Source of the DNA: CAZRHR01 sp964599915
Lineage (GTDB): Bacteria > Bacteroidota > Bacteroidia > CAIKAF01
Reading direction: 5' to 3'
DNA: 32,340 nt
Assembly (NCBI GenBank): GCA_964599915.1
Contig: CAZRHR010000025.1
Span: 1 to 32,340, forward strand
Of the stretch, positions 8,060 through 16,889 are shown one piece after another. The notes below the pieces were generated by a model. That model worked only from the letters and a program-made list of their open reading frames with translations. It was not told where the DNA came from and did not search any database. Within the stretch, counting starts at the first letter, position 1. Each line of letters opens with the position of its first letter. A program made the position numbers and the translations under genes.

Positions 8060-8926
8060 ATGAAAGGAATAGTTTTAGCCGGCGGGTCAGGCACCCGATT
8101 GTATCCCATCACCCAAGGGATTTCCAAGCAGCTTATGCCTATTTATGACAAACCCATGATTTATTATCCTTTGTCCGTGCTCATGATGGCCGGAATCAAG
8201 GAAATACTCATCATTACCACGCCGGAAGACCAACCCGGTTTTATGCGGTTATTGGGCGACGGTTCCCGTTTGGGCTGCACCTTTGAATATAGAATTCAAG
8301 AAGTTCCCAACGGATTGGCCCAAGCCTTTGTCATTGGCGAAAGTTTCATTGGAAACGACCCTGTAGCACTGGTCCTTGGAGATAATATTTTTCATGGAAC
8401 CGGACTAGGACGTCAACTTCAAACCTTGCAGCAACCAGATGGCGGCGTGGTGTTTGCCTACCATGTAAGTGACCCTGAACGCTATGGCGTGGTGGAATTT
8501 GGACCCGATGGAAAAGTCCTTTCTATTGAAGAAAAACCCACCCAGCCTAAATCCTCTTATGCGGTTCCCGGATTGTATTTCTATGACAATGAGGTGGTGA
8601 AAATTGCCAAGGAACTTTCTCCCAGCCCAAGAGGAGAGTATGAAATCACTGACGTAAACCGTATTTATCTGGAAAAAGGTAAACTTCGGGTCGAAGTACT
8701 TGACCGAGGAACCGCTTGGCTAGACACCGGCACGTTTACCTCTCTTATGCAAGCTTCACAATATGTCCAAGTCATCGAAGAAAGACAAGGATTAAAAATT
8801 GGCTGTATCGAAGAAATTGCCTGGGAAATGGGCTACATTTCCACTGAACAACTCGAGAAAATTGCTCAACCACTTATGAAAAGTGGCTATGGCGTGTATT
8901 TGCAAAAAATCTTACAAAACGCATGA
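8060..8926 (+). CDS. rfbA: Glucose-1-phosphate thymidylyltransferase (RmlA)
   Basis: The 288-residue protein carries the nucleotidyltransferase signature GGSGTRLYPIT followed by SKQLMPIYDKPMIYYPLS, then LVLGDNIFHG with the metal-binding Asp, and GTAWLDTGTF near the end. Length and motifs match RmlA, which makes dTDP-glucose from dTTP and glucose-1-phosphate, the first step of dTDP-sugar synthesis for surface polysaccharide. RmlB, C and D are not in this window. Its stop overlaps the next start as ATGA at 8923-8926, indicating translational coupling to the epimerase. Nothing in the sequence suggests a defect. Confidence 0.95.
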   Translation: MKGIVLAGGSGTRLYPITQGISKQLMPIYDKPMIYYPLSVLMMAGIKEILIITTPEDQPGFMRLLGDGSRLGCTFEYRIQEVPNGLAQAFVIGESFIGNDPVALVLGDNIFHGTGLGRQLQTLQQPDGGVVFAYHVSDPERYGVVEFGPDGKVLSIEEKPTQPKSSYAVPGLYFYDNEVVKIAKELSPSPRGEYEITDVNRIYLEKGKLRVEVLDRGTAWLDTGTFTSLMQASQYVQVIEERQGLKIGCIEEIAWEMGYISTEQLEKIAQPLMKSGYGVYLQKILQNA

Positions 8927-9870
8927 AAACGGCTTTTAAAAAACATATCCTCATCACCGGTGGTGCCGGTTTTGTAGGCTCCTGTATGGCAGATAAATTG
9001 GCTGCCGACCCAGACAATCTTGTGGTGATTGTGGATAACCTAAGAACCGGAAACATGGAAAAATGTCCTTCCGGTCCTAATGTCCGCTTCATCAAATGCA
9101 ACGTGAACAATTTCAAAGATATTTCTGCCGTATTTTATGGCTATCACTTTGATTTTGTGTTTCATTATGCCGCATTGGTCGGCGTAAAAAGAACCTTGGC
9201 CAATCCGGTCAGTGTGTTAGAAGACATCCGTGGTATTGAGAACATCCTTTCCTTGTCAAAAAATACAGGCGTACAACGCGTGTTTTTCAGCTCTTCTTCC
9301 GAGGTGTATGGAGAACCTGTAGAGTTTCCTCAAAATGAAAAAACCACGCCCCTGAACTCGCGCCTACCTTATGCGGTGGTGAAAAATGTAGGGGAATCCT
9401 TTTTAAAATCTTACCAACAAGAATACGGATTGGATTATACCATTTTCCGTTTCTTCAATACCTATGGCCCAAAGCAAAGCCGCGATTTTGTGGTGAGCCG
9501 CTTTATAAATTTGGCCTTGAATAATGAGCCCATAACCGTATATGGCGATGGTTCACAAACACGCACCTTCTGTTTTGTAGATGACAATGTGGATGCTTGT
9601 TTCAATGCCTTCGACAAAAACCTATTTGTCAATGATGTAGTGAATGTGGGTGGAAACCAAGAAATCACCATTTTAGAACTGGCCAAAACCATCATTAAAG
9701 CCACTGGTTCGTCTTCAGAGATTCAACATTTGCCGCCGCTACCGGAAGGCGACATGACCAGACGGTTGCCGGACGTTTCCAAAATGGACGCCTTACTTCA
9801 ACGACCCAGAAAACCTTTGGCAGAAGGCATCGAAACCATTTTGAAAAATACCCGTTTTATCCGAGGATGA
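8923..9870 (+). CDS. NAD-dependent sugar-nucleotide epimerase/dehydratase (extended SDR)
   Basis: The 315-residue protein is an extended short-chain dehydrogenase. It has the Rossmann GGAGFVGS near residue 14, HYAALVGV, the catalytic Ser region FFSSSSEVYGEP, Tyr150 and Lys154 in YAVVK, and the substrate-binding RFFNTYGPKQ. These resemble UDP-glucose 4-epimerase, UDP-glucuronate decarboxylase and related enzymes; it is not a typical RmlB (dTDP-glucose 4,6-dehydratase). The exact sugar cannot be assigned. Coupling by ATGA overlap to rfbA before it and to a T9SS-exported protein after it suggests a role in making a surface glycan or protein-linked sugar. Confidence 0.82.
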   Translation: MKTAFKKHILITGGAGFVGSCMADKLAADPDNLVVIVDNLRTGNMEKCPSGPNVRFIKCNVNNFKDISAVFYGYHFDFVFHYAALVGVKRTLANPVSVLEDIRGIENILSLSKNTGVQRVFFSSSSEVYGEPVEFPQNEKTTPLNSRLPYAVVKNVGESFLKSYQQEYGLDYTIFRFFNTYGPKQSRDFVVSRFINLALNNEPITVYGDGSQTRTFCFVDDNVDACFNAFDKNLFVNDVVNVGGNQEITILELAKTIIKATGSSSEIQHLPPLPEGDMTRRLPDVSKMDALLQRPRKPLAEGIETILKNTRFIRG

Positions 9871-10916
9871 AAGGATTTTTCCTTAGCATGGTTTGGAGTT
9901 GCACCTTAACCTTAGGTTTAGGTGCCCAGACGTGGCCTTTTCCAGCCCATGGACGAGTGACGAGCCAAACCCTGCCCACTGAAAAAACCGGAGATGCCTG
10001 GGCCGTAGATGTATTTGCTGCCGAAAACCAAAATGAATTCTTTGTTCGCGCCTACGAAGTGAACATGGCATTCCCCGCAGACAGCGCCCGTATGCGCTAT
10101 GCGGTGGCGGGGTTCGACACTTTAGTCTCTGCGGATACTTTACGTCATTTTCAGGGAAAACAACCCTTGCCTTTTACCTTGGATTCGGTAGAAATTACGC
10201 TACGGCATGTACATACCTCCGCGTCAAATGACACACTGATTGTAGACGTGTTGGCGCTAGACAATGGCGGATTTCCAACGCTTCAAGTGTTGCATGCCGA
10301 TACCTTGGTCGTTTCGCAAAGCCTCTCCTCCGGCACCTTTTCGCCCTTTTACTTTTTAAAACAAAAAACCATTCCGGCAGAAACCGCCATAGGTATTCGG
10401 GTGCGCTTCTGGGGTAATCCCCAAGGCGATACCCTCCAACTTTTGGCGGGAGCCAATGCCGATGGTGCCTGTTTGCCCGGTCTTCCCAAGCCTGTAAAGA
10501 GTCGTTTTTTCCCACAAGCCTTTGCGTATTATGCCGGTTTTGAACTCTTGGTGCCCAATAATGGTGGTGGCGAATTTTATAGCGATTGCAACCAAAACAA
10601 CCTATTTGATAGTTTGGTGGATGGCGCCAGTCCGGTGCAAACCTGGAACATGCGCCTTTTTGTCCAAGGGCCTTCTTTACAACAACAAGCGCTTTCCGAG
10701 GACGCTTCCTTCTTATTTCCAAATCCGGGACACGGCGAATTTGTTTGGAACTTAACCGACCACGTTCCTGTCACATTTACGGATGTGCATGGACGCATCA
10801 CCGGTTTCGCCACGCCTACCGAACCGGGGCGTTACCTTTTACCGGTTCATTTGCCTTCGGGCGTTTATTTCATACGGGCTGGAACACAAGTCCGGACCTA
10901 CATCCTATGGCCATGA
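9867..10916 (+). CDS. T9SS-exported hypothetical protein
   Basis: The 349-residue protein has a signal peptide (MKGFFLSMVWSCTLTLGLGAQ). Its middle is beta-rich with no recognised domain. Its last 75 residues look like a type A T9SS sorting domain: FLFPNPGHGEF, then VTFTDVHGR, then LPSGVYFIRAGTQVRTYIL. It should therefore cross the outer membrane through the type IX machinery and may be tethered to the surface. It overlaps the epimerase before it and the gene after it by ATGA, so all three are probably made together. The following gene has the same architecture, and the two may be a tandem duplicate pair that has diverged far. Substrate or function unknown. Confidence 0.7.
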   Translation: MKGFFLSMVWSCTLTLGLGAQTWPFPAHGRVTSQTLPTEKTGDAWAVDVFAAENQNEFFVRAYEVNMAFPADSARMRYAVAGFDTLVSADTLRHFQGKQPLPFTLDSVEITLRHVHTSASNDTLIVDVLALDNGGFPTLQVLHADTLVVSQSLSSGTFSPFYFLKQKTIPAETAIGIRVRFWGNPQGDTLQLLAGANADGACLPGLPKPVKSRFFPQAFAYYAGFELLVPNNGGGEFYSDCNQNNLFDSLVDGASPVQTWNMRLFVQGPSLQQQALSEDASFLFPNPGHGEFVWNLTDHVPVTFTDVHGRITGFATPTEPGRYLLPVHLPSGVYFIRAGTQVRTYILWP

Positions 10917-11869
10917 GATACCTACTTTTTCTAATCGGCGTACTTTTTAGCGCCAGTCTTTGGGGACAGAAGCAAGCTTTACCACTACCTGTTGCAGGCT
11001 GGTTTCCTTCCCATTTTCAAAAAACCAGTCAAGACACCTTAGACTCCCATTTTATCCAAGCCACGCCGACCTTGTATGCCTCGCCGAATGGAGGCTATGT
11101 AAGTGGAAACTCCGGCTTCGGAGAAACCGCTAAACTTCAGGAATTTCATCTAAAAAACAATAGTTATACCGTCACCGGATTCCTATACTGGTTTGCCCGT
11201 AAAACACAAAACTCAGCGCCAGGGGATTCCTCTCGCCTCATCATGGTTTGGATGGACATGGATTCTGCCGCCACCGTATACGATTCCAACCGCGTGGTTC
11301 CAAGAACTACTTGGGCAAGAGATACTTTTCTTTTAAACGACCTCGATACCGGTGCGGTATTTGGGCCGAATCTATTCGCATGGAACATTACCCCACGAAC
11401 AGTAAATAGAAACCATGCCGTAGGTTTTCGCTTTGAACGCTTGGCCGCGGGAGACACCATCGCGTTATACAGCAGCACCACCGGCGATGCCCCAAGACAT
11501 GCGCAAAGCTGGGAATTTTGGAATGGCGCATGGCGTCCCATTTTTCATACCTGGGGCTTGGATATTGATTTTGCCATTTTTCCCGTGGTAGATTTTGCCC
11601 TTGGCTTAGAAGAGAACAGCCATACTCCCGTCCTTTATCCCAATCCTGCGGGAAATACCACCCGACTTAGCGTTCCGGATTTTGCCCTTCACGGAGGAAA
11701 ACTCCACATTTTGTCCATGGAAGGAAAAAAACTTCAGACCTTGGCGTGGCCGGCCGGACAGCAGGAAATCAACCTGAATCTAGAACATTTACCCTCCGGC
11801 GTGCTTTGGATGATGGGCGAAACAAACCAACAGATTCAATGGGTTACCAAGTTGATACATGCCCCATAA
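10913..11869 (+). CDS. T9SS-exported hypothetical protein
   Basis: The 318-residue protein begins at the ATG overlapping the previous stop (10913-10916), and MRYLLFLIGVLFSASLWGQ is a clear signal peptide; upstream in-frame codons would bury it. The body contains segments such as VTGFLYWFARKT and NHAVGFRFERL with no named family. The C terminus has VLYPNPAGNTTRL, LHILSMEGKKL and LPSGVLWMMGETNQQ, a T9SS type A sorting domain, though the final LPSGVYxxx motif is somewhat degenerate. Its role is unknown; its placement after sugar-nucleotide genes suggests a surface protein. Confidence 0.68.
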   Translation: MRYLLFLIGVLFSASLWGQKQALPLPVAGWFPSHFQKTSQDTLDSHFIQATPTLYASPNGGYVSGNSGFGETAKLQEFHLKNNSYTVTGFLYWFARKTQNSAPGDSSRLIMVWMDMDSAATVYDSNRVVPRTTWARDTFLLNDLDTGAVFGPNLFAWNITPRTVNRNHAVGFRFERLAAGDTIALYSSTTGDAPRHAQSWEFWNGAWRPIFHTWGLDIDFAIFPVVDFALGLEENSHTPVLYPNPAGNTTRLSVPDFALHGGKLHILSMEGKKLQTLAWPAGQQEINLNLEHLPSGVLWMMGETNQQIQWVTKLIHAP

Positions 11870-11896
11870 ATTGTAAAAAATTGTATCTTTCCCCTA

Positions 11897-12253
11897 ATGC
11901 CATACCGAGAAAAAGACAACGAATCCCTTAAACTATACTACTCCATTGGAGAAGTGGCCCGTTTATTCGATGTGAACACCTCCCTCATTCGATTTTGGGA
12001 AAAGGAGTTCGACGTGATCCGTCCCAAGAAAAATAAGAAGGGAAACCGGCTTTTTACCCGTGAAGATTTGGCCAGTTTCCGGCAAATTTATCAATTGGTG
12101 AAAGAGCAGGGATTTACCCTAGAGGGCGCAAAAAAACGATTAAAAGAGCAGCAGCCCTTGGCGCCTTTGCCACCTACAGACACCACCACGGAGACCCTCC
12201 AAAAGATGAAAGCTTTTCTGTTGGACCTGAAACAAAAATTACCAAGGGAATGA
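11897..12253 (+). CDS. MerR-family transcriptional regulator
   Basis: The 118-residue protein carries a MerR helix-turn-helix in YYSIGEVARLFDVNTSLIRF and the following WEKEF, then the wing (NKKGNRLFTREDL), then a dimerisation helix. It is a short form with no effector-binding domain, a type very common in Bacteroidota. Target genes cannot be read from sequence. A 27-bp gap separates it from the preceding stop and contains TATCTTTC (7 of 8 matches to the -7 consensus), so it may start its own transcript. It overlaps the next gene by ATGA. Confidence 0.88.
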   Translation: MPYREKDNESLKLYYSIGEVARLFDVNTSLIRFWEKEFDVIRPKKNKKGNRLFTREDLASFRQIYQLVKEQGFTLEGAKKRLKEQQPLAPLPPTDTTTETLQKMKAFLLDLKQKLPRE

Positions 12254-12747
12254 AAGTTTGGCTAGGTGCATTTTTGCTCACCTTCACTTTTTTCGGGTGT
12301 TCGGAGGACCGCATTTCTTTTTCTTGTTTCGAAAAATTCAATGCTTCAGGACAACGCATTCGCAGTTGTAATGATGGACAATGGGTGCATGTGCCCAACT
12401 TGCCTTTAGAAGCGTCAAAAGCACTGGCATTTGCGTCCAATACGCCCTTCCCCGATGCAGCCGCATCAGAAGATCCGGCGGTCTATCCTTATGTCGGAAA
12501 TCCATTTTCAGGGCCTATTGTTCTCAAAGTAAAAACCGACTCCATTGCAGGATTGCGGGTGGCAATTGTAGATGAATACCGACAAATTGTCCATCAACAA
12601 ACCGCGCTTATTCCAGCCGGTGGCGGTTTGGTTACCCTAACCGGAGAAGAACTCGACCGGAACAAACCTTTTCTTTGCTATTTTGGATTGTATGACCGCA
12701 CCCTGTCGCGGTTTCACGCCGGATTTGGCAACCTTTTGCGAGAATGA
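12250..12747 (+). CDS. Hypothetical lipoprotein
   Basis: The 165-residue protein starts with MKVWLGAFLLTFTFFGCSED, a lipoprotein signal with lipobox FFGC and predicted Cys17. I recognise no domain in the mature part. It contains two further cysteines near the N terminus (SCFEKF and RSCNDG) and a beta-rich C-terminal half (PIVLKVKTDSIAGLRVAIVD). It is coupled by ATGA overlaps to MerR before it and the GSCFA gene after it. The residue after the lipid Cys is Ser and the next is Glu; final membrane sorting is not inferred. Confidence 0.6.
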   Translation: MKVWLGAFLLTFTFFGCSEDRISFSCFEKFNASGQRIRSCNDGQWVHVPNLPLEASKALAFASNTPFPDAAASEDPAVYPYVGNPFSGPIVLKVKTDSIAGLRVAIVDEYRQIVHQQTALIPAGGGLVTLTGEELDRNKPFLCYFGLYDRTLSRFHAGFGNLLRE

Positions 12748-13676
12748 TACCTCTAAGTACGCATGTATCTTTGGTTCCCGGCCAACCCCTTTGGTCACCG
12801 GAGCAAAGTGCGTTGTTCCTCGGCTCCTGCTTTACCACCCATATAGGTGGACATTTACAAGCGCACGGGTTTCCCGTGGAAGTCAATCCAACCGGTGTTT
12901 TATTTGACGCAGCGGCTTGTTTAGCGGCCTTGGACCTTCTGCTACAACCAGAACCGGAATTGAACGTGATTTCAACGCCCAAAGGCTGGGTAGATGTTCG
13001 ATTCCATGGACATTTTTGCGCACCCGACCCAGACAGCGCCAGAACACGCATGATGACATCATTAGACCAAGTTCGTGCCGCTCTACCGAAAATGTCCCAC
13101 GTGTTTTTAACCCTTGGAACCGCCTTTTATTTCGAGGAAAAAAGCACAGGACAAGCCGTGGCCAACTGCCATAAACTTCCCCAAGCACAGTTTGAGCGAA
13201 AATTATACGACACGGCCGTTCTCACCAAAGCAATACATGAAACCATCCAACGCTGGAACCAAACATATCCCCAGCATACCTGGGTGGTCAGCATAAGTCC
13301 GGTGAAACATTTGCGGGATGGATTGGCGGCATCCGCTTTGGGAAAAGCGATTCTTCGGGCAGCGCTACATCCTTTGGAAACCAACGGAATGATTCAGTAT
13401 TTTCCTGCCTACGAAATTCTGACCGAAGAACTAAGAGACTATCGCTTTTTTGAAGAAGATATGGCCCATCCCTCTACAACGGCGGTGCGCATTATTCGCG
13501 AAAAATGGTTGGATCATTGGGTCACACCGGAGGTGAAAGCAGCCCTGAAATCCATGGAAAAAATTCGGCAAATGGAGCACCACCGCCCGTTACAAGCATC
13601 TGGTATAATGGCGCTTCAAGAGACCATTTCCCATAAAAAGCAACAGTTGTACGCCCAATATCCTTGGTTACGATGA
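12744..13676 (+). CDS. GSCFA family protein (putative SGNH-type esterase)
   Basis: The 310-residue protein carries the family-defining motif FLGSCF with Ser28 and Cys29. Later it has FLTLGTAFYFEEKSTGQAVANCH, another strongly conserved block of Bacteroidota GSCFA proteins, and WVVSISPVKHLRDG, whose His would fit a catalytic residue. The domain is thought to resemble SGNH hydrolases and may act on acylated polymers, but no substrate is established. No signal peptide is visible, so it appears cytoplasmic. It overlaps the lipoprotein gene before it and xth after it by ATGA. Confidence 0.85.
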   Translation: MIPLSTHVSLVPGQPLWSPEQSALFLGSCFTTHIGGHLQAHGFPVEVNPTGVLFDAAACLAALDLLLQPEPELNVISTPKGWVDVRFHGHFCAPDPDSARTRMMTSLDQVRAALPKMSHVFLTLGTAFYFEEKSTGQAVANCHKLPQAQFERKLYDTAVLTKAIHETIQRWNQTYPQHTWVVSISPVKHLRDGLAASALGKAILRAALHPLETNGMIQYFPAYEILTEELRDYRFFEEDMAHPSTTAVRIIREKWLDHWVTPEVKAALKSMEKIRQMEHHRPLQASGIMALQETISHKKQQLYAQYPWLR

Positions 13677-14443
13677 AAATTATTTCTTACAATGTGAATG
13701 GCATCCGTGCCGCTTTACAAAAGGGCTTAGATACCTGGCTGGCTTCTCACCAGCCGGATTTTGTTTGTTTGCAGGAAATCAAGGCCCAATCTGAACAGTT
13801 TCCACATGCTGCATTTTCAGACTTGGGTTATACGGCTCATCTTTTTCCCGCTGAAAAAAAAGGCTATAGTGGCGTGGCCATTTTAAGTAAAAAGCAGCCC
13901 ATCCGTGTGGTCGAAGGCATGGGACATCCTGAATATGATGCAGAAGGACGGGTTATTCGTTTAGATTTTGAACGCTTTTCTTTGATCTCCGTATACTTTC
14001 CTTCCGGTACTTCAGGGGAAGAACGCCAAGCGGTAAAATATCGTTTCCTGGATGATTTTGAAGCCCATGTCCAATCGCTCCGCGCCCAAGGTTTGTCTTT
14101 GATTATTTGTGGGGACGTGAACATTTGCCATAAAGCCATCGACATTCACAATCCTGTTTCCAACAAGAACACCACCGGCTTTTTACCGGAAGAAAGGGCA
14201 TGGATGGATCGTTTTGCGGCTTTGGGGTACATCGATAGTTTTAGGGAATTTCATGCTGCAACCCATCAATATACTTGGTGGAGCTATCGGTTTAATTCCC
14301 GCGCCCAGAACAAAGGTTGGCGAATTGATTATCAGTTCCTCACACCCGAATTGCGGCCCCATTTAATCGATGCAAATATTTTGTCGGAAGCCCATCATTC
14401 GGATCATTGTCCTACCATGACGGTGTTTTCCAGCTTGACCTGA
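13673..14443 (+). CDS. xth: Exodeoxyribonuclease III
   Basis: The 256-residue protein matches ExoIII/AP endonucleases throughout: MKIISYNVNGIRAALQKG at the start, VCLQEIKAQ with the metal-binding Glu, ICGDVNICHKAIDIHNP, YTWWSYRFNSRAQNKGWRIDYQF, and SDHCPTM with the catalytic Asp-His at the end. It repairs abasic sites and degrades 3' ends in duplex DNA. The ATG at 13673 overlaps the GSCFA stop by ATGA and is preferred to the in-frame TTG at 13664. It is the last gene of the overlapping run; about 215 bp without an obvious gene follow. Confidence 0.95.
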   Translation: MKIISYNVNGIRAALQKGLDTWLASHQPDFVCLQEIKAQSEQFPHAAFSDLGYTAHLFPAEKKGYSGVAILSKKQPIRVVEGMGHPEYDAEGRVIRLDFERFSLISVYFPSGTSGEERQAVKYRFLDDFEAHVQSLRAQGLSLIICGDVNICHKAIDIHNPVSNKNTTGFLPEERAWMDRFAALGYIDSFREFHAATHQYTWWSYRFNSRAQNKGWRIDYQFLTPELRPHLIDANILSEAHHSDHCPTMTVFSSLT

Positions 14444-14658
14444 AAAAGCCGACAATTCATAAGGTAAAGCGAAGTGTACTGGTAATCTCCTCATTCGTTT
14501 CTCCTTGCAGTTACTTTAACGTCATTTTTTAAACCGCAAATTATCCCGTAATTCGATTTCAACCAAATCGTTACAACCACTAGGCGCATAATGGGACACC
14601 TTGATCTTTGCATGACCCATTTCCGTCCGGTAATTTCGTATTTTACATTTCTTTGCAC

Positions 14659-15405
14659 ATGTCCAATACCATCATTTGTATTCCGGCCAGGTTTGGGTCC
14701 ACCCGGTTCCCGGGAAAGCCTTTGGTGTCCATTTTAGGCAAACCCATGCTTTGGCATGTTTGGCATGCCTGTGTTCAAGTGGTAGAACAAGCGCAAGTGA
14801 TTATTGCCACAGACCATCCAACCATCGCGGACACCATGACATCCTATGGCGCCAAGGTAGTCATGACGGAGGCCCATCTGCCCAATGGTACGTTGAGGTG
14901 CTTTTCTGCTTGGCAAAGCATTCAGAAAGATTATCCGCACATCACGTCACTCATAAATGTGCAAGGCGATGAGCCGGCGCTCGACCCCAACCATTTGAAG
15001 CAGTTCATCCTTGAAGGCACAGCGTTGAACACCCCTATTTTTACACCAAGGGTCAAGATGCAAGGGGAAAATGACCTTTGGCAATCGCCGCATGTAGTGA
15101 AAGTAGTGGCGAATGAAAAAAACCACGCCTTATATTTTAGCAGAAGTCCCATTCCGGCTCAGGAGCGTTCAAACCAGCACCTTTGGTATCGCCACTTGGG
15201 CTTATATGGTTTTAAAGTTCAGGACATACCAAGGCTTGAGGCTTGTCCTCCGGGTGTACTTGCAGCAACCGAACAGTTGGAACAATTAAGTTGGCTTGAA
15301 GCAGGATTTTCTATTGGTTTGGTCACCTTGCCTCCTTCCGGTCCGGCCGTGGATGTGCCGGAAGATGTGCGGGCGGTGGAACAGTGGATGTCCCGAACTT
15401 TATAA
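14659..15405 (+). CDS. kdsB: 3-deoxy-manno-octulosonate cytidylyltransferase (KdsB), divergent
   Basis: The 248-residue protein has the KdsB fold signature CIPARFGSTRFPGKPLVSI at the N terminus, then IIATDHPTI, NVQGDEPALDP, ALYFSRSPIP, YRHLGLYGFK and VDVPEDV, the last carrying a metal-ligand Asp. KdsB activates Kdo with CTP for lipopolysaccharide inner core. Two usually acidic positions differ: the GT(D/E)R motif reads GTLR here (Leu79), and the usual SxLE before the EQLEQL helix reads GVLA. It may be a working variant, a paralogue with altered sugar specificity, or impaired. The ATG at 14659 is the start that places the signature close to the N terminus. Confidence 0.85.
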   Translation: MSNTIICIPARFGSTRFPGKPLVSILGKPMLWHVWHACVQVVEQAQVIIATDHPTIADTMTSYGAKVVMTEAHLPNGTLRCFSAWQSIQKDYPHITSLINVQGDEPALDPNHLKQFILEGTALNTPIFTPRVKMQGENDLWQSPHVVKVVANEKNHALYFSRSPIPAQERSNQHLWYRHLGLYGFKVQDIPRLEACPPGVLAATEQLEQLSWLEAGFSIGLVTLPPSGPAVDVPEDVRAVEQWMSRTL

Positions 15406-15512
15406 TGTTCTGTCTTTCTTTGCGGCAAAGTCCTAGCACCCATTTTAAACGGAAATTTTGTAGATTTAATTTGGATATTATCGGTTCAACACGTCAATTA
15501 AACGCTCAATCC

Positions 15513-16871
15513 ATGCATCGGCTTCTCCTTTCATTTTTACTTTTTTTGCTTGTGCATCCTTTTCAAGCGCAAGGCGTAACGATAGGTAATCCCAATCCAC
15601 CACATCCTTCGGCTGTACTGGACATTCAATCCGTACAAGGCGGGGTTTTGTTTCCCCGTATGAGCACCGCCCAGCGGAACGCGATTAATGCTGCGCCCAA
15701 TGGATTGGTGATCTACAATACAGATACCGACTGTCTTCAAATCTATTATACGGGCCAAGGCTGGCAAAACATTTCTTGCCGATGTCAAGCATTTCCGAAT
15801 GCGAATTTCACGGGTCCTGCGGGTGGTATCGCTTCCATTGCCCAATCCGTAACCTTTCTTGCGCCTTCGGGCGTTGGGTATTCTTACGCTTGGAGTTTTG
15901 CCCAAGGAACACCCGCTACATCAAGCCTTCAGCAACCTTCGGTTTCATGGTCCCAGCCCGGAAACTATGTAGTTTCCCTCACAGTAACGGACGCCAACGG
16001 ATGCACATCTACCCAGTCCGACACCCTTACAGTGACCACTTGTCCACCCGCAGGAACCCAGACATTTGCTTTTACCGGCACGGTTCAAACCTTTACGGTT
16101 CCTGCTTGTAAACAACAGGTAACAATCCAGGTTTGGGGTGCGCAGGGAGACAATGCCACCATTGGAGGAACAGGAGGTTTAGGCGGATATGCCACAGGAA
16201 CTTTGGCTGTAACACCCGGACAAGTGCTTCAGGTGTATGTTGGCGGTAGAAATGGCTATAATGGTGGCGGAACGCCTGGGCCGAATGGCAGTCAAGTCAG
16301 CAGTGGCCCCATCGGTTTAGATTCCGGAGGAGTCGGTGGTGGAGCTTCAGATGTACGCACAACGGCAGCGTTAAATACACGAGTGATTGTCGCTGGCGGC
16401 GGCGGCGGTGGCGGTCATGCAGGGGTTTGGACCGGTTGTCAGCCGGGAGGAACAGGAGGAGCCGGTGGTGTTGGCGGAGGAGCGGCCGGAGGCAATGGTG
16501 CCTCTTCCGCATGTAATTGCGCCAATGGTGGCGGATTTGGCGGACAGCCTGGCACCCAAGTGGCCGGAGGCGCCGGTGGTACATTAAATCCAACGGGATG
16601 TAGTACAAGCAGCACGGTGATGCATGGAAATCCGGGAAGTTTTGGTTTGGGAGGAAATGGCAGCACCCAATTTGGAAGTAGCTCAGGTCCCGGTGGCGGC
16701 GGCGGGGGTGGTGGCGGTTGGTATGGCGGCGGCGCAGGCTCGAACGGAAACAACACGACCGCGGGTGGTGGCGGTGGTGGCGGAAGCAATTACATCGGTG
16801 GCGTCACCAATGGACAAAGCCAAAATGGGGTAAGAAGCGGACAGGGTCAGGTGATTATTAGTTGGAACTAA
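15513..16871 (+). CDS. Exported PKD-domain protein with long glycine-rich C terminus
   Basis: The 452-residue protein has a signal peptide (MHRLLLSFLLFLLVHPFQAQ). It has a Bacteroidota surface-protein module in residues about 20-85 (PSAVLDIQSVQGGVLFPRM, then GLVIYNTDTDCLQIYY), and a PKD-like beta-sandwich in about 90-175 (SYAWSFAQGT, GNYVVSLTVTDANGC). About 250 residues follow that begin FTVPACKQQVTIQVWGAQG and become extremely glycine-rich with Gly runs of seven to nine. This last part resembles the glycine-rich domain seen in ALK/LTK-type receptors and many bacterial surface proteins. No T9SS sorting domain is seen; it ends QVIISWN. It is probably a surface adhesin or matrix protein, which is inference. 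Confidence 0.75.
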   Translation: MHRLLLSFLLFLLVHPFQAQGVTIGNPNPPHPSAVLDIQSVQGGVLFPRMSTAQRNAINAAPNGLVIYNTDTDCLQIYYTGQGWQNISCRCQAFPNANFTGPAGGIASIAQSVTFLAPSGVGYSYAWSFAQGTPATSSLQQPSVSWSQPGNYVVSLTVTDANGCTSTQSDTLTVTTCPPAGTQTFAFTGTVQTFTVPACKQQVTIQVWGAQGDNATIGGTGGLGGYATGTLAVTPGQVLQVYVGGRNGYNGGGTPGPNGSQVSSGPIGLDSGGVGGGASDVRTTAALNTRVIVAGGGGGGGHAGVWTGCQPGGTGGAGGVGGGAAGGNGASSACNCANGGGFGGQPGTQVAGGAGGTLNPTGCSTSSTVMHGNPGSFGLGGNGSTQFGSSSGPGGGGGGGGGWYGGGAGSNGNNTTAGGGGGGGSNYIGGVTNGQSQNGVRSGQGQVIISWN

Positions 16872-16889
16872 ACATCGGCTTTTTTCCGT

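Noticed and set aside
10195..10722. Minus-strand frame of 175 codons
   Set aside because: Antisense shadow of the T9SS-exported protein gene; composition is Arg/His-rich without any domain.
14444..14658. 215-bp gap between xth and kdsB inspected for an RNA gene or small ORF
   Set aside because: No convincing reading frame, hairpin or promoter match; only partial -7-like boxes near the kdsB start.
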